DNA from: Hymenobacter volaticus
GTDB lineage: Bacteria > Bacteroidota > Bacteroidia > Cytophagales > Hymenobacteraceae
Assembly (NCBI RefSeq): GCF_022921055.1
Contig: NZ_CP095061.1
Coordinates: 278,001 to 342,000 of the forward strand
Direction of reading: 5' to 3'
DNA length: 64,000 bases
Positions within the stretch are counted from its first letter, which is position 1; each line of letters opens with the position of its first letter. The position numbers and the translations under genes are program-made. Below, piece by piece: positions 17,673 to 27,084 of the stretch. Under the pieces are notes generated by a model. That model was not told the origin of the DNA and searched no databases. It saw only the letters and a program-made list of their open reading frames with translations.

Positions 17673-19442
17673 ATGTCAACACTTTTTACTTCTTATTTAA
17701 CACGTTCCAGACTATTATTGCTGTTTATTGGACTGTTAGGGGTATGGCCAAATCTTGAAGTTCTGGCCCAGCCAACAGCCTGCACAGGCAATGATCCGGG
17801 CGGTAGCCCAGCTACCAACGGCTTGTACGCACAGTATTACCGGGGATACTTCGCCAACGACCAGACCTACTTTGCCACTACTACTGCTGGCATTACCCGG
17901 GTTGACCCTAACGTGTATTTTGGATCCACGTCGCCTTTCGGCAACCTGCTTCCCACGGCAGATGGCAGCGCTACCAACCCCGACAACTTTAGCTTGCGCC
18001 AACGGGGTAGCTTGCGCATTGCCACCACCGGTGTTTATACGTTCTACCTGACCGCTGACGACGCTGCTTACTTATGGCTCGACAACGCGGCGCTTAGCAC
18101 CAATCCTTCCCCAGGCCAAGCCACCATTGATAACGGCGGCGACCACTCGGAGCGCACCATACAAGCATCGGTTTACCTCACGGCTGGCTTGCACAACGTG
18201 CTGGTTCACTACGGCGACCTGATCAACGAAAATTCGTTGATACTGGAGTATGAAAGTGCTGCGGCTGGAATAGTACGGCAAGTAGTACCCTCAACCGAGT
18301 TCTGTACTTCCATTCAACCCGCTATTGTTCAGCCGTCAGCGCTGGCTTATGCCCCAGCTTTCCAAACAGTGCTGGTTGGCAATAGTGGTACTTCTGTGGT
18401 TCCAACGGTTACGAGCGTCAGCACTCCACAATTTGTTCTGGCTAACACGAGCAGCCTACCAAACGGCATCACCATCAATGCAACAACTGGGCAGCTCAGC
18501 TTGGCTTCCACTGTGCCGGTAGGTGTTTACGAGGCTGAGGTGGCGGTGGTTAACGCGCAAGGAGCAGCTACTTTCCGTAGTGCCTATACGTTCACTGTAG
18601 CAGCGGCAGCGCCACTGAATTGCACGGGAACTCGCCCTGATGGTGGCCCGGCCACTAGCGGCATCTTTGCCGAGTATTACGCTGGCTACTTCAACGACAA
18701 CCCTGCCTTCTTTACCACTAACACACCAAAGCTGACGCGGGTAGATACACAACTGAATTTCAGTGACGACGACCGTTGGGGCAACTTGGCTTTGACTTCC
18801 AGTGGCTCGATCGACAACCCAGACATGTACAGCGCCCGATTCCGGGGCCGCATTCTTATCCCAACGGCTGGCACGTACACGCTCTATCTGACCGCCGATG
18901 ACGGAGCCCGCCTCTGGCTCGATACCCCGGCTGTGCAAGCTACTCCCGTCAATGCGGATGCCCTGATTAATAACAGCGGTCAGCACAGTGCCTTAACCGA
19001 ATCGGCTACGGTTACGCTGGCTGCAGGCTACCACGATATTCAAATCCATTACGGCGAAGGTATTGGCAGCAACGTGCTGGTTTTAGAGTACGCCAGCACT
19101 ACGGCTAATATTGCCCGGCAAGTGGTTCCAGCTTCGGCCTACTGCTCGGCGGTTAGCCCTATACCGCAATCGGTAAAGCCAGGTCAGAAGAACTCGCATT
19201 CGCTGTCGGTTGCTCCTAACCCAAACAATGGCACTTTCAAGGTGCACATCACCCAAAGCCAGCCAGATTCTGGCAAACTTCAGATGGTGGATGTACTTGG
19301 CCGTGTTTTGTTTGAAAAGCCAGTACCTAGCGCCTTGGAACAGGAGGTGCCGATAACAACAGAATACCTGCCCGTAGGCATGTACATGTTGCGTCTGATA
19401 ACCGCTAATGGAACTGGCACGCAAAAGGTCGTGGTCGAGTAA
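17673..19442 (+). CDS. Secreted protein with two PA14 domains and T9SS sorting tail
   Basis: A 589-residue secreted protein. A signal peptide (about 1-33) precedes two clearly homologous PA14-like units (about 36-212 and 318-490). Each starts with a TGxxPxGGPATxG motif followed by (A/G)xYY.GYF and contains YTFYLTADDxAxLWLD-like cores. Between them sits an Ig/cadherin-like putative-Ig domain (about 215-310). The C-terminus (about 508-589, VAPNPNNGTFKV) is a type A T9SS sorting domain. PA14 domains bind carbohydrate or mediate adhesion. It is a single-gene unit with an AT-rich leader and a shared terminator, with no visible catalytic motif. Confidence 0.85.
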   Translation: MSTLFTSYLTRSRLLLLFIGLLGVWPNLEVLAQPTACTGNDPGGSPATNGLYAQYYRGYFANDQTYFATTTAGITRVDPNVYFGSTSPFGNLLPTADGSATNPDNFSLRQRGSLRIATTGVYTFYLTADDAAYLWLDNAALSTNPSPGQATIDNGGDHSERTIQASVYLTAGLHNVLVHYGDLINENSLILEYESAAAGIVRQVVPSTEFCTSIQPAIVQPSALAYAPAFQTVLVGNSGTSVVPTVTSVSTPQFVLANTSSLPNGITINATTGQLSLASTVPVGVYEAEVAVVNAQGAATFRSAYTFTVAAAAPLNCTGTRPDGGPATSGIFAEYYAGYFNDNPAFFTTNTPKLTRVDTQLNFSDDDRWGNLALTSSGSIDNPDMYSARFRGRILIPTAGTYTLYLTADDGARLWLDTPAVQATPVNADALINNSGQHSALTESATVTLAAGYHDIQIHYGEGIGSNVLVLEYASTTANIARQVVPASAYCSAVSPIPQSVKPGQKNSHSLSVAPNPNNGTFKVHITQSQPDSGKLQMVDVLGRVLFEKPVPSALEQEVPITTEYLPVGMYMLRLITANGTGTQKVVVE

Positions 19443-19474
19443 GAAGTTAGCTATTAGCTAGTTTCTCCTAGAAA

Positions 19475-19529
19475 AAAGAGGGGAGGTTCGGGTAGCGCAA
19501 ACCGCGTGTCCCGAGCCTCCCCTCTTTTC
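19475..19529. terminator. Bidirectional terminator hairpin
   Basis: 19-base arms (19475-19493 with 19511-19529) with one G-T wobble; A-rich start and T-rich end. Lies between the convergent PA14 and head-GIN genes. Confidence 0.85.
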
Positions 19530-19546
19530 AGCTTTATACCTACTGC

Positions 19547-20263
19547 TTATTGCTGGCGTACGCGGCCGCTACCAGCAGTAGAGCTGCTGACTTTAGCGCC
19601 GCCGGTTACATACACATTGCCGGAGCCAGCTATGCTAGCTTCCAGTGTTTCAGTGGCATTTACGCGGCAGTTCCCGGAACCACTGATGCGCACGTTGCAT
19701 CTTTCAGTGCGTAGCTTGGCGGCTTGCATACCACCCGAGCCGCTGATTCGAACAGCCTGGCGCGGTACTGAGCCACCGTTTATCATAATGTCGCCGGAGC
19801 CTGATATGGCGGTTTCCAGCTCGTCGGCTTGCACCTGGCCCAATTCCATGTGCCCGGAGCCGCTTACACTTAGGTTCAGGTCTTTGGCTTTGACGCCGTC
19901 ATCGACCTTCATTTTGCCGGAGCCGCTCACTGTCAGGGCGCTGATGGAAGGTACCGTCACATACACGGTCACGGGGCCTTTGAAGCGGTAATTAGACCAG
20001 TTCATGCCACTTTCTTGTTTGGTGCCGATGCGTAGCTTGTCGCCGCTGACGGTGGTTTCGAGATGGGCGAGGTCCTCGTTTTCGGCATCTACTACCACCT
20101 TCTGGGGGCTGCCCTGCACGAGTATCACCGTGGCCGAACCTGCCAAGGTTACCTGATTGAAGCTGGCTACCTGGCGCGTTTCGCGGGCTGCCGTGGCCAC
20201 AAAACCCGACAGCAACAGCGCGCCGGCAAAAACAGGAGATAGTAAAGAATGCATAGTCTTCAT
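19547..20263 (-). CDS. Head GIN domain protein (DUF2807)
   Basis: A 238-residue exported protein. Signal peptide about 1-25 (ending ATAA-R). The mature part has the head-GIN/DUF2807 pattern: an early VTLAGSATVILVQG strand, then seven [ST]GSG or AGSG turns spaced about 18-22 residues apart, which form a right-handed beta-helix. In Bacteroidota such proteins are periplasmic or surface-exposed, and their function is not established. It is a single-gene unit ending in a shared hairpin. Confidence 0.88.
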   Translation of the reverse strand: MKTMHSLLSPVFAGALLLSGFVATAARETRQVASFNQVTLAGSATVILVQGSPQKVVVDAENEDLAHLETTVSGDKLRIGTKQESGMNWSNYRFKGPVTVYVTVPSISALTVSGSGKMKVDDGVKAKDLNLSVSGSGHMELGQVQADELETAISGSGDIMINGGSVPRQAVRISGSGGMQAAKLRTERCNVRISGSGNCRVNATETLEASIAGSGNVYVTGGAKVSSSTAGSGRVRQQ

Positions 20264-20575
20264 GGCAAGTGGTTGTTAGAAATGGGGTATATAAATAGAA
20301 AGATGGATGCTTGTTCGTAACCGTTGCCTGGCACCGGAAACCATTGAAAATAAAACCCGAAGCACTACTGGTTGCTGCTTAATAACTGCTATTTCGGTGT
20401 TGCTGAACAACTAGCCGAACAAAGCAGCCTTTTTGCTGCGAGCAATTGAGTTTCAAGTGGTCATAAGCCCCGCCATTTTTTAGTTCAACGCCTGCGCCCT
20501 ACTCTGATGGGCATTTTTTGTGCAGCTTTAGGTATCTGATGATAGCCGAGCTTCAACTGCTTTCCCACCTTCGCC
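20264..20575. other. Intergenic region
   Basis: About 310 bases between divergent genes (head-GIN minus, NTF2-like plus). I see short A/T-rich patches and a small GCAGCCTTTTTGCTGC hairpin near 20425-20440, but no gene or clear promoter match. Confidence 0.45.
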
Positions 20576-21043
20576 ATGCACGCAAACGAACAGCTTCTGC
20601 ACCGTTTCTACCAAGCTTTTCAGCGCCGCGACCATGCGGGTATGGCCGCTTGCTACCATCCCGAAGCTACCTTCGAAGACGCTGCTTTTCAACTGCAGGG
20701 CCCCGCTATTGGCAAGATGTGGCGCATGCTCTGCGAACGGGGCAAGGATCTGCGGCTCGCCTACAACGACATTCAGGCCGACGACCAGCAGGGTAGCGCC
20801 ACTTGGGACGCGCACTACACGTTCTCCCAAACCGGCCGCCCAGTGCATAACCATATCCAAGCCAGCTTCACTTTCCAAGACGGACTCATTCGCACGCATC
20901 ACGACAAGTTTAGCTTCTGGCGCTGGTCGCGGCAGGCCCTAGGGCTCATCGGGTGGCTGCTCGGTTGGTCGGGTTGGCTGCAGAATAAGGTGCGCAGATC
21001 AGCTGCCGAAAGCCTGGCTAAATACAGGGCCAACGCTGGCTAA
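20576..21043 (+). CDS. NTF2-like (SnoaL-type) small protein
   Basis: A 155-residue cytosolic protein with the NTF2/SnoaL fold pattern: N-terminal helix NEQLLHRFYQAFQRRDHAGM, then a beta-cone (ATFEDAAFQL, GSATWDAHYTFSQTG) and a C-terminal basic helix with a tryptophan-rich segment (about 120-140). Members are isomerases, cyclases or ligand-binding proteins; no specific substrate can be told. Length fits the family. It stands alone, convergent with the PAP2-like gene. Confidence 0.8.
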   Translation: MHANEQLLHRFYQAFQRRDHAGMAACYHPEATFEDAAFQLQGPAIGKMWRMLCERGKDLRLAYNDIQADDQQGSATWDAHYTFSQTGRPVHNHIQASFTFQDGLIRTHHDKFSFWRWSRQALGLIGWLLGWSGWLQNKVRRSAAESLAKYRANAG

Positions 21044-21081
21044 TCAGCGGATAGCTGAGAACAAGTAGCCCAGACTCCTGC

Positions 21082-22422
21082 TTAGCGCTTGGCCAACTTA
21101 GGTGGTGCATCGGCCCCGTCTTGGCGGGCTCGTTTCACTACCTCAAGGCCTACTTTTTCGCCCATTTCCAGTCCCACCGTGTTGTCGATGCGGAAGTGAA
21201 TGCCGGCCTCAAAGCGCGATTCGGCGGCTTCCTTGGCTTTCTGCTGAAACAGCTTTCGGTCTTCAGGAAATAAATAACTCAGCACTGTCGCGCGGGCGTT
21301 GGAAATAGTGGCGTGGCCGGAGGGGTAGCTCGGATGGGGAGGAGTGCCGGGCAGCGTGATTGCGAAAGTGGAATCATACTGGTAAGGCCGAATACACCAA
21401 TACGTGTACTTGGCGTCCCAGCAGGCGATGCTGGCGTCGTAGGTGGCGATGCTTGTTAAGGCATACACCCGCGCCGCCCGAGGTGCATTAAGATAGAGGT
21501 TGTTTTCAAACAGCTTTCGGTCGGTTTCCTCGCCCCAATAGGTGTTGGCAGCCCAATAAAATGTGCGAAAAATAGCTTCGGGTGTGCGTTTGAATTCCTT
21601 TAATTCTTTCATGCCGGCCGCCGGGTCTGGCGGTGGGCCCGGTCGGAACTGTCGGCCCGAGGTCAAGATAAATGGCCGGCGGTTGCCCCAAGCAGCGCCC
21701 ATAGGGGTTCGTTTGTCGTGCCAGAGGCCGGCTTGCGTGGGCATAGTGCCTTTCCAGACAGTGTCGCAGCTATCCGTTTTGGCATAGGCTATGACGGCAG
21801 CGGCCACGTGCCGCCCTAGCGCCGTGCCCGCCTCTACGTCGCTCGGGTACGCCACGCCCGCTAATAGTCGTGAGCGGCCCGCATCCTCGGCTAGTTGCCG
21901 GAGCGAATCGGCTTTAGCTGGAAACAAATAGGCTAGCACTTCGGCCGCCGCGCTGGCTGCCACCGCGTGCTCCGAAGGATAGGAGGGGTTGTCGGGATTG
22001 GGCAGGTAGGCAGCTAATTGTGGGTTCTTGGTGGTCGGCCGGGGGCGCCGGTAGGCGTACTTGCTGTCCCAGGCTGCCACCGTAGCATCATAGATAGCAA
22101 CGTTGACGAGCAGCTTGGTGCGCGCTAGTGTTCCTAAGTCAGTCGTTAGGTTGTCGATAATAGCTTGCCAGCGGTAACCCGGCGCGCCCGCACTCCAGTA
22201 CCGAATCAGTTGGATATCGGCTGAGTCACGCTGCTGTGTTAAGGCCTGTAAGCGTTGTGCCTCGGCTCGGGTAGCCTTTGCCGATGGTGGCGGTGGCAGC
22301 CGGTACGCCGCCCCCGATGGAATCACCCACGTTTTCCATTCCCCCGCACCGGGTTCCTGTTGGGCAATGCCCTGCGTAGCTAGCAGCCAGCAGAACACAA
22401 AAACGAATAGCTTAGCCTTCAT
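21082..22422 (-). CDS. Duplicated PAP2/vanadium-haloperoxidase-like protein
   Basis: A 446-residue exported protein (signal about 1-20, ending GIA-Q) with two homologous PAP2-like halves. Half 1 (about 105-215): Lys121-x6-Arg128-Pro, PSEH at 149-152, and Ser184-Arg185 followed by GVAY, where Ala191 stands in the expected axial His position. Half 2 (about 325-435): Lys338-x6-Arg345-Pro, PSGH at 367-370, SRFEAGIH with His409 in place. So half 2 keeps all key residues and half 1 lacks one. Family members are acid phosphatases, lipid phosphatases or vanadate-dependent haloperoxidases. Activity is inferred from motif only. Confidence 0.82.
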   Translation of the reverse strand: MKAKLFVFVFCWLLATQGIAQQEPGAGEWKTWVIPSGAAYRLPPPPSAKATRAEAQRLQALTQQRDSADIQLIRYWSAGAPGYRWQAIIDNLTTDLGTLARTKLLVNVAIYDATVAAWDSKYAYRRPRPTTKNPQLAAYLPNPDNPSYPSEHAVAASAAAEVLAYLFPAKADSLRQLAEDAGRSRLLAGVAYPSDVEAGTALGRHVAAAVIAYAKTDSCDTVWKGTMPTQAGLWHDKRTPMGAAWGNRRPFILTSGRQFRPGPPPDPAAGMKELKEFKRTPEAIFRTFYWAANTYWGEETDRKLFENNLYLNAPRAARVYALTSIATYDASIACWDAKYTYWCIRPYQYDSTFAITLPGTPPHPSYPSGHATISNARATVLSYLFPEDRKLFQQKAKEAAESRFEAGIHFRIDNTVGLEMGEKVGLEVVKRARQDGADAPPKLAKR

Positions 22423-22520
22423 GCGTCTTAGGTGTTTGCTTTACCTGAAGGTAGCATGAGGTGGTAAGTTATTATCCGTCAGAGGCATCACATAAATATG
22501 TGATGGTGTAGGACGAAACC

Positions 22521-24290
22521 TCAATAATGCGTGTGATTAACGACGGTGCTTTTTAGATAGTCCCGGTTTTTCTTGGCGTCTTGGTTGCTGTGTTGGGCTT
22601 GGCGGCTGCCATATACTTGGAGGCGGCCCCGACTCAGGGTTATAACTTCCTCGGCGCCTTGGCCCATAAAATCAAACATGTGAAACACCGGGTCCGGGAA
22701 ATACAACTCGCCAGTACCAGCGTCATTAATGCGGAATTTGTGCCAGAATAGCTGCATAGACCCGTCGCCGCGCCAGTTGCCGCGCACGAAATCGGGGTTG
22801 CCGTTGATGGGGTTGCCGGGCCACTTCTTAAGCAGGCTGCCTTGGTTGTCGAACCAGTAGAGCTGGCTGGACAAGTACGGCTCGCCAATAGCCCGGTTGC
22901 CGTAGGTGCGCCCGCCAATAACCACCTGCGGACCAGGCACATTCTTTAGGAAATTGCCCACAGCTAGTTGCTGGCTGTGCTCGGCCGTGTTCTGCCAGAT
23001 GATCTTACCCGTCATGGCTTCGTACACAAACACACCCGTTTCGCTGTTGGCCGTCACGATGTCGAGCTTGCCATCGTTGTTTACATCGCCGAATTTGTAG
23101 CTGTCGGCGTGGTCGTGGTTGTCGGGTAGCAAGTCGAACCGGTCCCATATCTTCTGGCCGTTGCTGTCGAGTAGCAGGGTGCCCACCAACACCTCGTCGA
23201 GACCATCGGCATTTAAATCAACGGGGTAGACGTAATGGCCGAGGTTGTCTTTTTTGCGGGTTTCGGTGTGCTTCCAGAGTTGCTTGAGGTCGGGCGTGTA
23301 CGCGCAGATAGCAATGGTGCCGCCCATGTCGGTGAACACCACCACGTCGTTGGGGCCATCTTTGTGCAGCTTGCCAATGGCCAGCCGAAAGTTGTTGTAG
23401 ACGTGGGGCAGGGGCTGCGTAGGCCACAAGGTTTTGCGCTTGATTTTGCCGGTACGGCCATCGGCTATCACCAAGTACTCCTGGCCCTCCAGCTGCCGCC
23501 AGTGCACCACTTCTGCCTTGCCGTCCCGGTCGAAGTCCCATACGAGGCCGGGCGCTTCAAACTCCGAGCGCTCTTTAGTGTACTCGGTGGGTGCTTGGTA
23601 ATTCCACAGCTCCTTACCGTCGTTGTCGAAAACGTGGGCCGAGAAGTTGGGCTCCAGCACCATAAAATCGGTTTTGCCGTCGCCGGTTACATCCCCGAAT
23701 TTCACGGCATTGGAAGGCGGTATCTTGTAGTCCTTGAGCAGCTTTACGTCGTCGGGTAGCTGATAAGGTCGTACGTCGTCTTCGCGTAGGTTCGGGGTTT
23801 TGCTGAGTACCAGCAAATCAAAAGCCGGGCCGCTGTCGATGCGGGTTATCTTGAGATTGACGATACCCGGCTGCAATTCAAACGAACCCCCTGTCTGCCA
23901 ACTCAGCGGCCCCTGCCCGAAGGTAGCAGTTGTTGCCTTGTCGTTTACGGCCACCTTGAAGCCCGTGCCTTTTTGGCCCTGGCCTCGCACGTACAAGTGG
24001 TAGGTGCCCAGCTCGGTTACCGCTATCTGGGTCATCAAGTTGGTTTCCGATTTCAGTACCAGCGCCGTATTGTTGAACAGCCACGGTGCTTGCAGCGCAT
24101 CGGCATCGGCAATGGTGTTGCCCTTGGGTATCTCCTGCAAAAAATTCGACGCCGGAATCAGGATAGTAGCTGGCAGCGGTGCTGGCCGGATGGCCTGGGT
24201 GGTTTGGTGGCCGCTTGGTACTTGCTGCGCCCAAGTGGTGCTCAGGCTGAAGAGTAGACTAGGAACAAGCAGGAGAAAACTTCTTTTCAT
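22521..24290 (-). CDS. Secreted FG-GAP repeat (VCBS-like) propeller protein
   Basis: A 589-residue exported protein (signal about 1-22, TWAQ). An N-terminal beta region (about 45-165) precedes a beta-propeller of FG-GAP repeats with calcium-binding loops of the D-x-D-x-D-G type: DVTGDGKTDF, DFDRDGKAEVV, DLNADGLDEVL and DVNNDGKLDIV. The architecture resembles C-terminal domains of rhamnogalacturonan lyases and related secreted proteins, and the ending KNRDYLKSTVVNHTHY is distinctive. No catalytic residues can be assigned. It is a single gene between the PAP2 and ACT/M13 units. Confidence 0.75.
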   Translation of the reverse strand: MKRSFLLLVPSLLFSLSTTWAQQVPSGHQTTQAIRPAPLPATILIPASNFLQEIPKGNTIADADALQAPWLFNNTALVLKSETNLMTQIAVTELGTYHLYVRGQGQKGTGFKVAVNDKATTATFGQGPLSWQTGGSFELQPGIVNLKITRIDSGPAFDLLVLSKTPNLREDDVRPYQLPDDVKLLKDYKIPPSNAVKFGDVTGDGKTDFMVLEPNFSAHVFDNDGKELWNYQAPTEYTKERSEFEAPGLVWDFDRDGKAEVVHWRQLEGQEYLVIADGRTGKIKRKTLWPTQPLPHVYNNFRLAIGKLHKDGPNDVVVFTDMGGTIAICAYTPDLKQLWKHTETRKKDNLGHYVYPVDLNADGLDEVLVGTLLLDSNGQKIWDRFDLLPDNHDHADSYKFGDVNNDGKLDIVTANSETGVFVYEAMTGKIIWQNTAEHSQQLAVGNFLKNVPGPQVVIGGRTYGNRAIGEPYLSSQLYWFDNQGSLLKKWPGNPINGNPDFVRGNWRGDGSMQLFWHKFRINDAGTGELYFPDPVFHMFDFMGQGAEEVITLSRGRLQVYGSRQAQHSNQDAKKNRDYLKSTVVNHTHY

Positions 24291-24407
24291 GGCGCGAGCA
24301 GAAACCAGGGGTGGAGGTCAAGTCTATGGCATTGTGGGCAGCATGGCATCCTGTACTTCCCTGTCGACGTTTCACCATCGTTTCCTCCAAGGAAAGCGGC
24401 ATAAACT

Positions 24408-24442
24408 GAAAAGCCGCTCCCTTCGCAGGAAAGCGGCTTTTC
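24408..24442. terminator. Terminator hairpin after the M13/ACT operon
   Basis: Perfect 11-base stem (24408-24418 with 24432-24442), 13-base loop, T-rich end; immediately downstream of the minus-strand ACT gene. Confidence 0.75.
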
Positions 24443-24459
24443 TGATACTATACTGGACG

Positions 24460-24861
24460 CTATCCGCGCAGCTCGCCAAGGAGCCGCATCACTTCTTCGG
24501 CACGGCCTGCTGGCACAAACAGGTGGTCGTGGTAGTAGCCCGATAAGGGATTGACGCTAATACCATGCGCAGCGAGCAGGCCAGTGATGCGCGCCAAAAA
24601 ACCTACGGCTTCCAGACTGGAATGCACGTTGAGCGTAATCCAGCGGCAAGGATACACCGCCGCCAAACCCGCCTGTGCTGCCTCGGTGGCCAACACAATA
24701 AGTGTCAGCCCTTCTGCTTCGCGAAACGTAGCTATGGGCGTAAGCTGCAACAGCAAGTGACCCGGTGGTACCGTGCAGAACACGTATACCTCGGGGTGCA
24801 ATACGGGCTCCATGGTGCGGAGCAGCGCATCCAGGTTGGTTTCGCCGGGTGTTAGATGCAT
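24460..24861 (-). CDS. ACT-domain protein (DUF2241-like)
   Basis: A 133-residue protein with a predicted tandem ACT-like fold: N-terminal part with VYVFCTVPPG, then a C-terminal part with a clear ACT-like beta-alpha-beta core (WITLNVHSSLEAVGFLARIT, then HGISVNPLSGYYHDHLFVP). ACT domains bind amino acids and regulate enzymes. It starts 4 bases after the M13 peptidase stop, so the two are one operon. The link between amino acid sensing and a peptidase is plausible but unproven. Confidence 0.78.
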   Translation of the reverse strand: MHLTPGETNLDALLRTMEPVLHPEVYVFCTVPPGHLLLQLTPIATFREAEGLTLIVLATEAAQAGLAAVYPCRWITLNVHSSLEAVGFLARITGLLAAHGISVNPLSGYYHDHLFVPAGRAEEVMRLLGELRG

Positions 24862-24865
24862 AAGG

Positions 24866-26920
24866 CTACCAAATCGTGACGCGAGCAGAATCGGGGCGGT
24901 AGAGCTTGTCGCCAGGTTTCACGTTGAACGCCTCGTAGAAAGCAGGCACGTCGGCAAAAGGACCGTTCACACGGTAGCTGGCCGGCGAGTGCACATCCGT
25001 CAGAATGCGTTGCGCCAATACTTCGTCGCGCTGGTGGCCCTGCCAACCGAGAGCGTAACCGAGGAAGTAGCGCTGCGTGGGCGTGAGGCCGCCAATCTTT
25101 TCGCCTTTCTTGTATTGGTCGGTTTTCTTAAAAGCATCAAAGGCAATGACAATGCCGCCGAGGTCGGCAATGTTTTCGCCAGCCGTGGCTTTGCCATTGA
25201 TATGCAACGAATCCAGTACGGTGTAGCCGTTGAATTGGCGCACTATCTGGTTGACGCGCTGCTGGAAGGCGGCCCGGTCTTTCTTGCTCCACCAGTTGCG
25301 CAGGTTGCCTTTCTCATCGAACTGGCTGCCTTCGTCGTCGAAGCCGTGCGTCAGTTCGTGCCCGATGGTGGAAGCCCCGGCGTAGCCGTAGATGATGGCG
25401 TCGTCGGCGTTGGCATCCTGTAAGCCGGGAATAGCGAAGATGGCAGCCGGCAACACGATTTCGTTGTTGCTAGGGTTGTAGTAGGCATTGTAGGTCTGCG
25501 GGGTCATACCCCACTCGGTGCGGTCTACGGGCTTGCCGAGCTTGTTGAGTTCGTAGCGGTATTTCCACTGGCTGGCGCGCATCATGTTGGCCGCGTAAGA
25601 GTCGCGGTTGATTTCCAGCGTCGAGTAGTCTTTCCACTTGTCGGGGTAGCCTACTTTCGGGGTGATTTTGGTGAGCTTCACCAGCGCTTTTTGCTTGGTG
25701 GAGTTGCTCATCCAGGTCAGAGCCTGAATATGCTCGCGGAAAGCACCCACCACGTTTTCAGTGAGTTTGGCGTAGCGGGCTTTGGTTTCGGGCGAGAAAT
25801 ACTCTTTCACGAACAACTGGCCTAAAGCTTCGCCCATGGCGTCTTCCTCTTCGTCGAGCACGCGCTTCCAGCGGGCGCGCTGCTCCTTGCGGCCTTGCAG
25901 CACGGTGCCATAGAAGCGGAAGTTTTCGTTGTCGATGGGCTTGCTGAGGTAAGTGGCATAGGTGTGCAGTAGTTGCCACTGCAGATATGCTTTCCAATCT
26001 TCGATGGGCGTAGTGCGCAACAGGCGGCCCGCTTCGCGGTAAAACTCTGGCTGCCCGACAATAACTGAATCCACTTTGCCCAGCTCCATCTGGGCGAGCC
26101 ACGCCTTCCAGTCGAGGCCGGGCGTGAGCTTGTTGAGGTCGGCTACGGCCATCTTGTTGTAGTTGGCATACGGGTCGCGCAGGGCTTCGAGCTTACGCGA
26201 CGAGCCGGCTAGGGCGGTTTCCAACTTCACAATCTGGGCACTGTGGCGCTGGGCGGTAGCAGCATCTTCGCCCATCAGTTCCAGCATTTTGGCTACGTGC
26301 CCGCCATACTCCTTGCGGATGTTAGCCGTGCGTTTGTCTTTGTTGAAGTAGTAGTCGCGGTTTGGCAAGCCCAAACCTGCCTGGTACAAGTACAGCGCCA
26401 TCTTCTCGCTGTTCTTGTTGTCCTGCGACACAAAGGGGCCGATCAGGGCATTCACGTTCAGCGGAATCAGGCGGGCAATGGCGGCTTGTACATCGGCGGG
26501 GGTGCGCAGGGCAGCCAGGCGGTCTAGCTCTGGCTTGAGCGGTGCAATGCCTTGTTTGTCAGCTGTTACCGAGTCCATGCCCGTGGCCCAGAAGTCGCCG
26601 ATTTTCTGTTGGGTGGTACCTGCAGCGGCTTTGGCTTTGGCGGCTTCCTCGTTGAGCGCCCGCAGCCGGGCATACACCTCACCTTGCACTTCTTGGCCGA
26701 TGCTCCAGCTACTTTCCGAAGCCGGAATCGGGTGCTTCTTCAGCCAAGTGCCATTGGCGTACTTGAAAAAGTCGTCGCCGGGGCGCACGGTGGTGTCGAG
26801 GTTGGCTTGAATCAGGTCCGGTTGGTTGGAGCCGGATTTGGTGCCCGATTGGCAGCCGGCCAAAGCAAGCAAGAGCGCCGGCGCGGCCAGCAGCCAAGGA
26901 CGCAGAGAAGGAGTGTTCAT
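24866..26920 (-). CDS. M13 family (neprilysin-like) metallopeptidase lipoprotein
   Basis: A 684-residue zinc endopeptidase. A lipoprotein signal (about 1-22; lipobox ALAGC) suggests anchoring in a membrane facing the periplasm or outside. The M13 signatures are present: HELTH at about 521-525 within TIGHELTHGFDDEGSQFD, and ENIADLGG at about 582-589 with the third zinc ligand Glu. Length fits bacterial PepO/neprilysin homologues. It heads an operon with an ACT-domain gene. Family members cleave peptides of up to about 40 residues after binding in a closed cavity. Confidence 0.94.
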   Translation of the reverse strand: MNTPSLRPWLLAAPALLLALAGCQSGTKSGSNQPDLIQANLDTTVRPGDDFFKYANGTWLKKHPIPASESSWSIGQEVQGEVYARLRALNEEAAKAKAAAGTTQQKIGDFWATGMDSVTADKQGIAPLKPELDRLAALRTPADVQAAIARLIPLNVNALIGPFVSQDNKNSEKMALYLYQAGLGLPNRDYYFNKDKRTANIRKEYGGHVAKMLELMGEDAATAQRHSAQIVKLETALAGSSRKLEALRDPYANYNKMAVADLNKLTPGLDWKAWLAQMELGKVDSVIVGQPEFYREAGRLLRTTPIEDWKAYLQWQLLHTYATYLSKPIDNENFRFYGTVLQGRKEQRARWKRVLDEEEDAMGEALGQLFVKEYFSPETKARYAKLTENVVGAFREHIQALTWMSNSTKQKALVKLTKITPKVGYPDKWKDYSTLEINRDSYAANMMRASQWKYRYELNKLGKPVDRTEWGMTPQTYNAYYNPSNNEIVLPAAIFAIPGLQDANADDAIIYGYAGASTIGHELTHGFDDEGSQFDEKGNLRNWWSKKDRAAFQQRVNQIVRQFNGYTVLDSLHINGKATAGENIADLGGIVIAFDAFKKTDQYKKGEKIGGLTPTQRYFLGYALGWQGHQRDEVLAQRILTDVHSPASYRVNGPFADVPAFYEAFNVKPGDKLYRPDSARVTIW

Positions 26921-26936
26921 AGAATCGGAATTGAAT

Positions 26937-26944
26937 CAAACATA
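26937..26944 (-). promoter_or_regulatory. Candidate -7 promoter element (TATGTTTG) for the M13 operon
   Basis: Matches TAnnTTTG on the minus strand, 16 bases upstream of the ATG. No -33 TTTG at normal spacing is seen, so tentative. Confidence 0.4.
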
Positions 26945-27084
26945 CCCGTAACCTAACAGGTCTTTGGCAGACCAGCTAGGTTTTCGCTGAGTCACCAAGA
27001 CCAGGACCGTATAAGCTAGGTAGTTCAGGTGAATCAGCCACAAAACGCTAACAGGTACAGAAAACACCCGTTAGGTTGCATACT

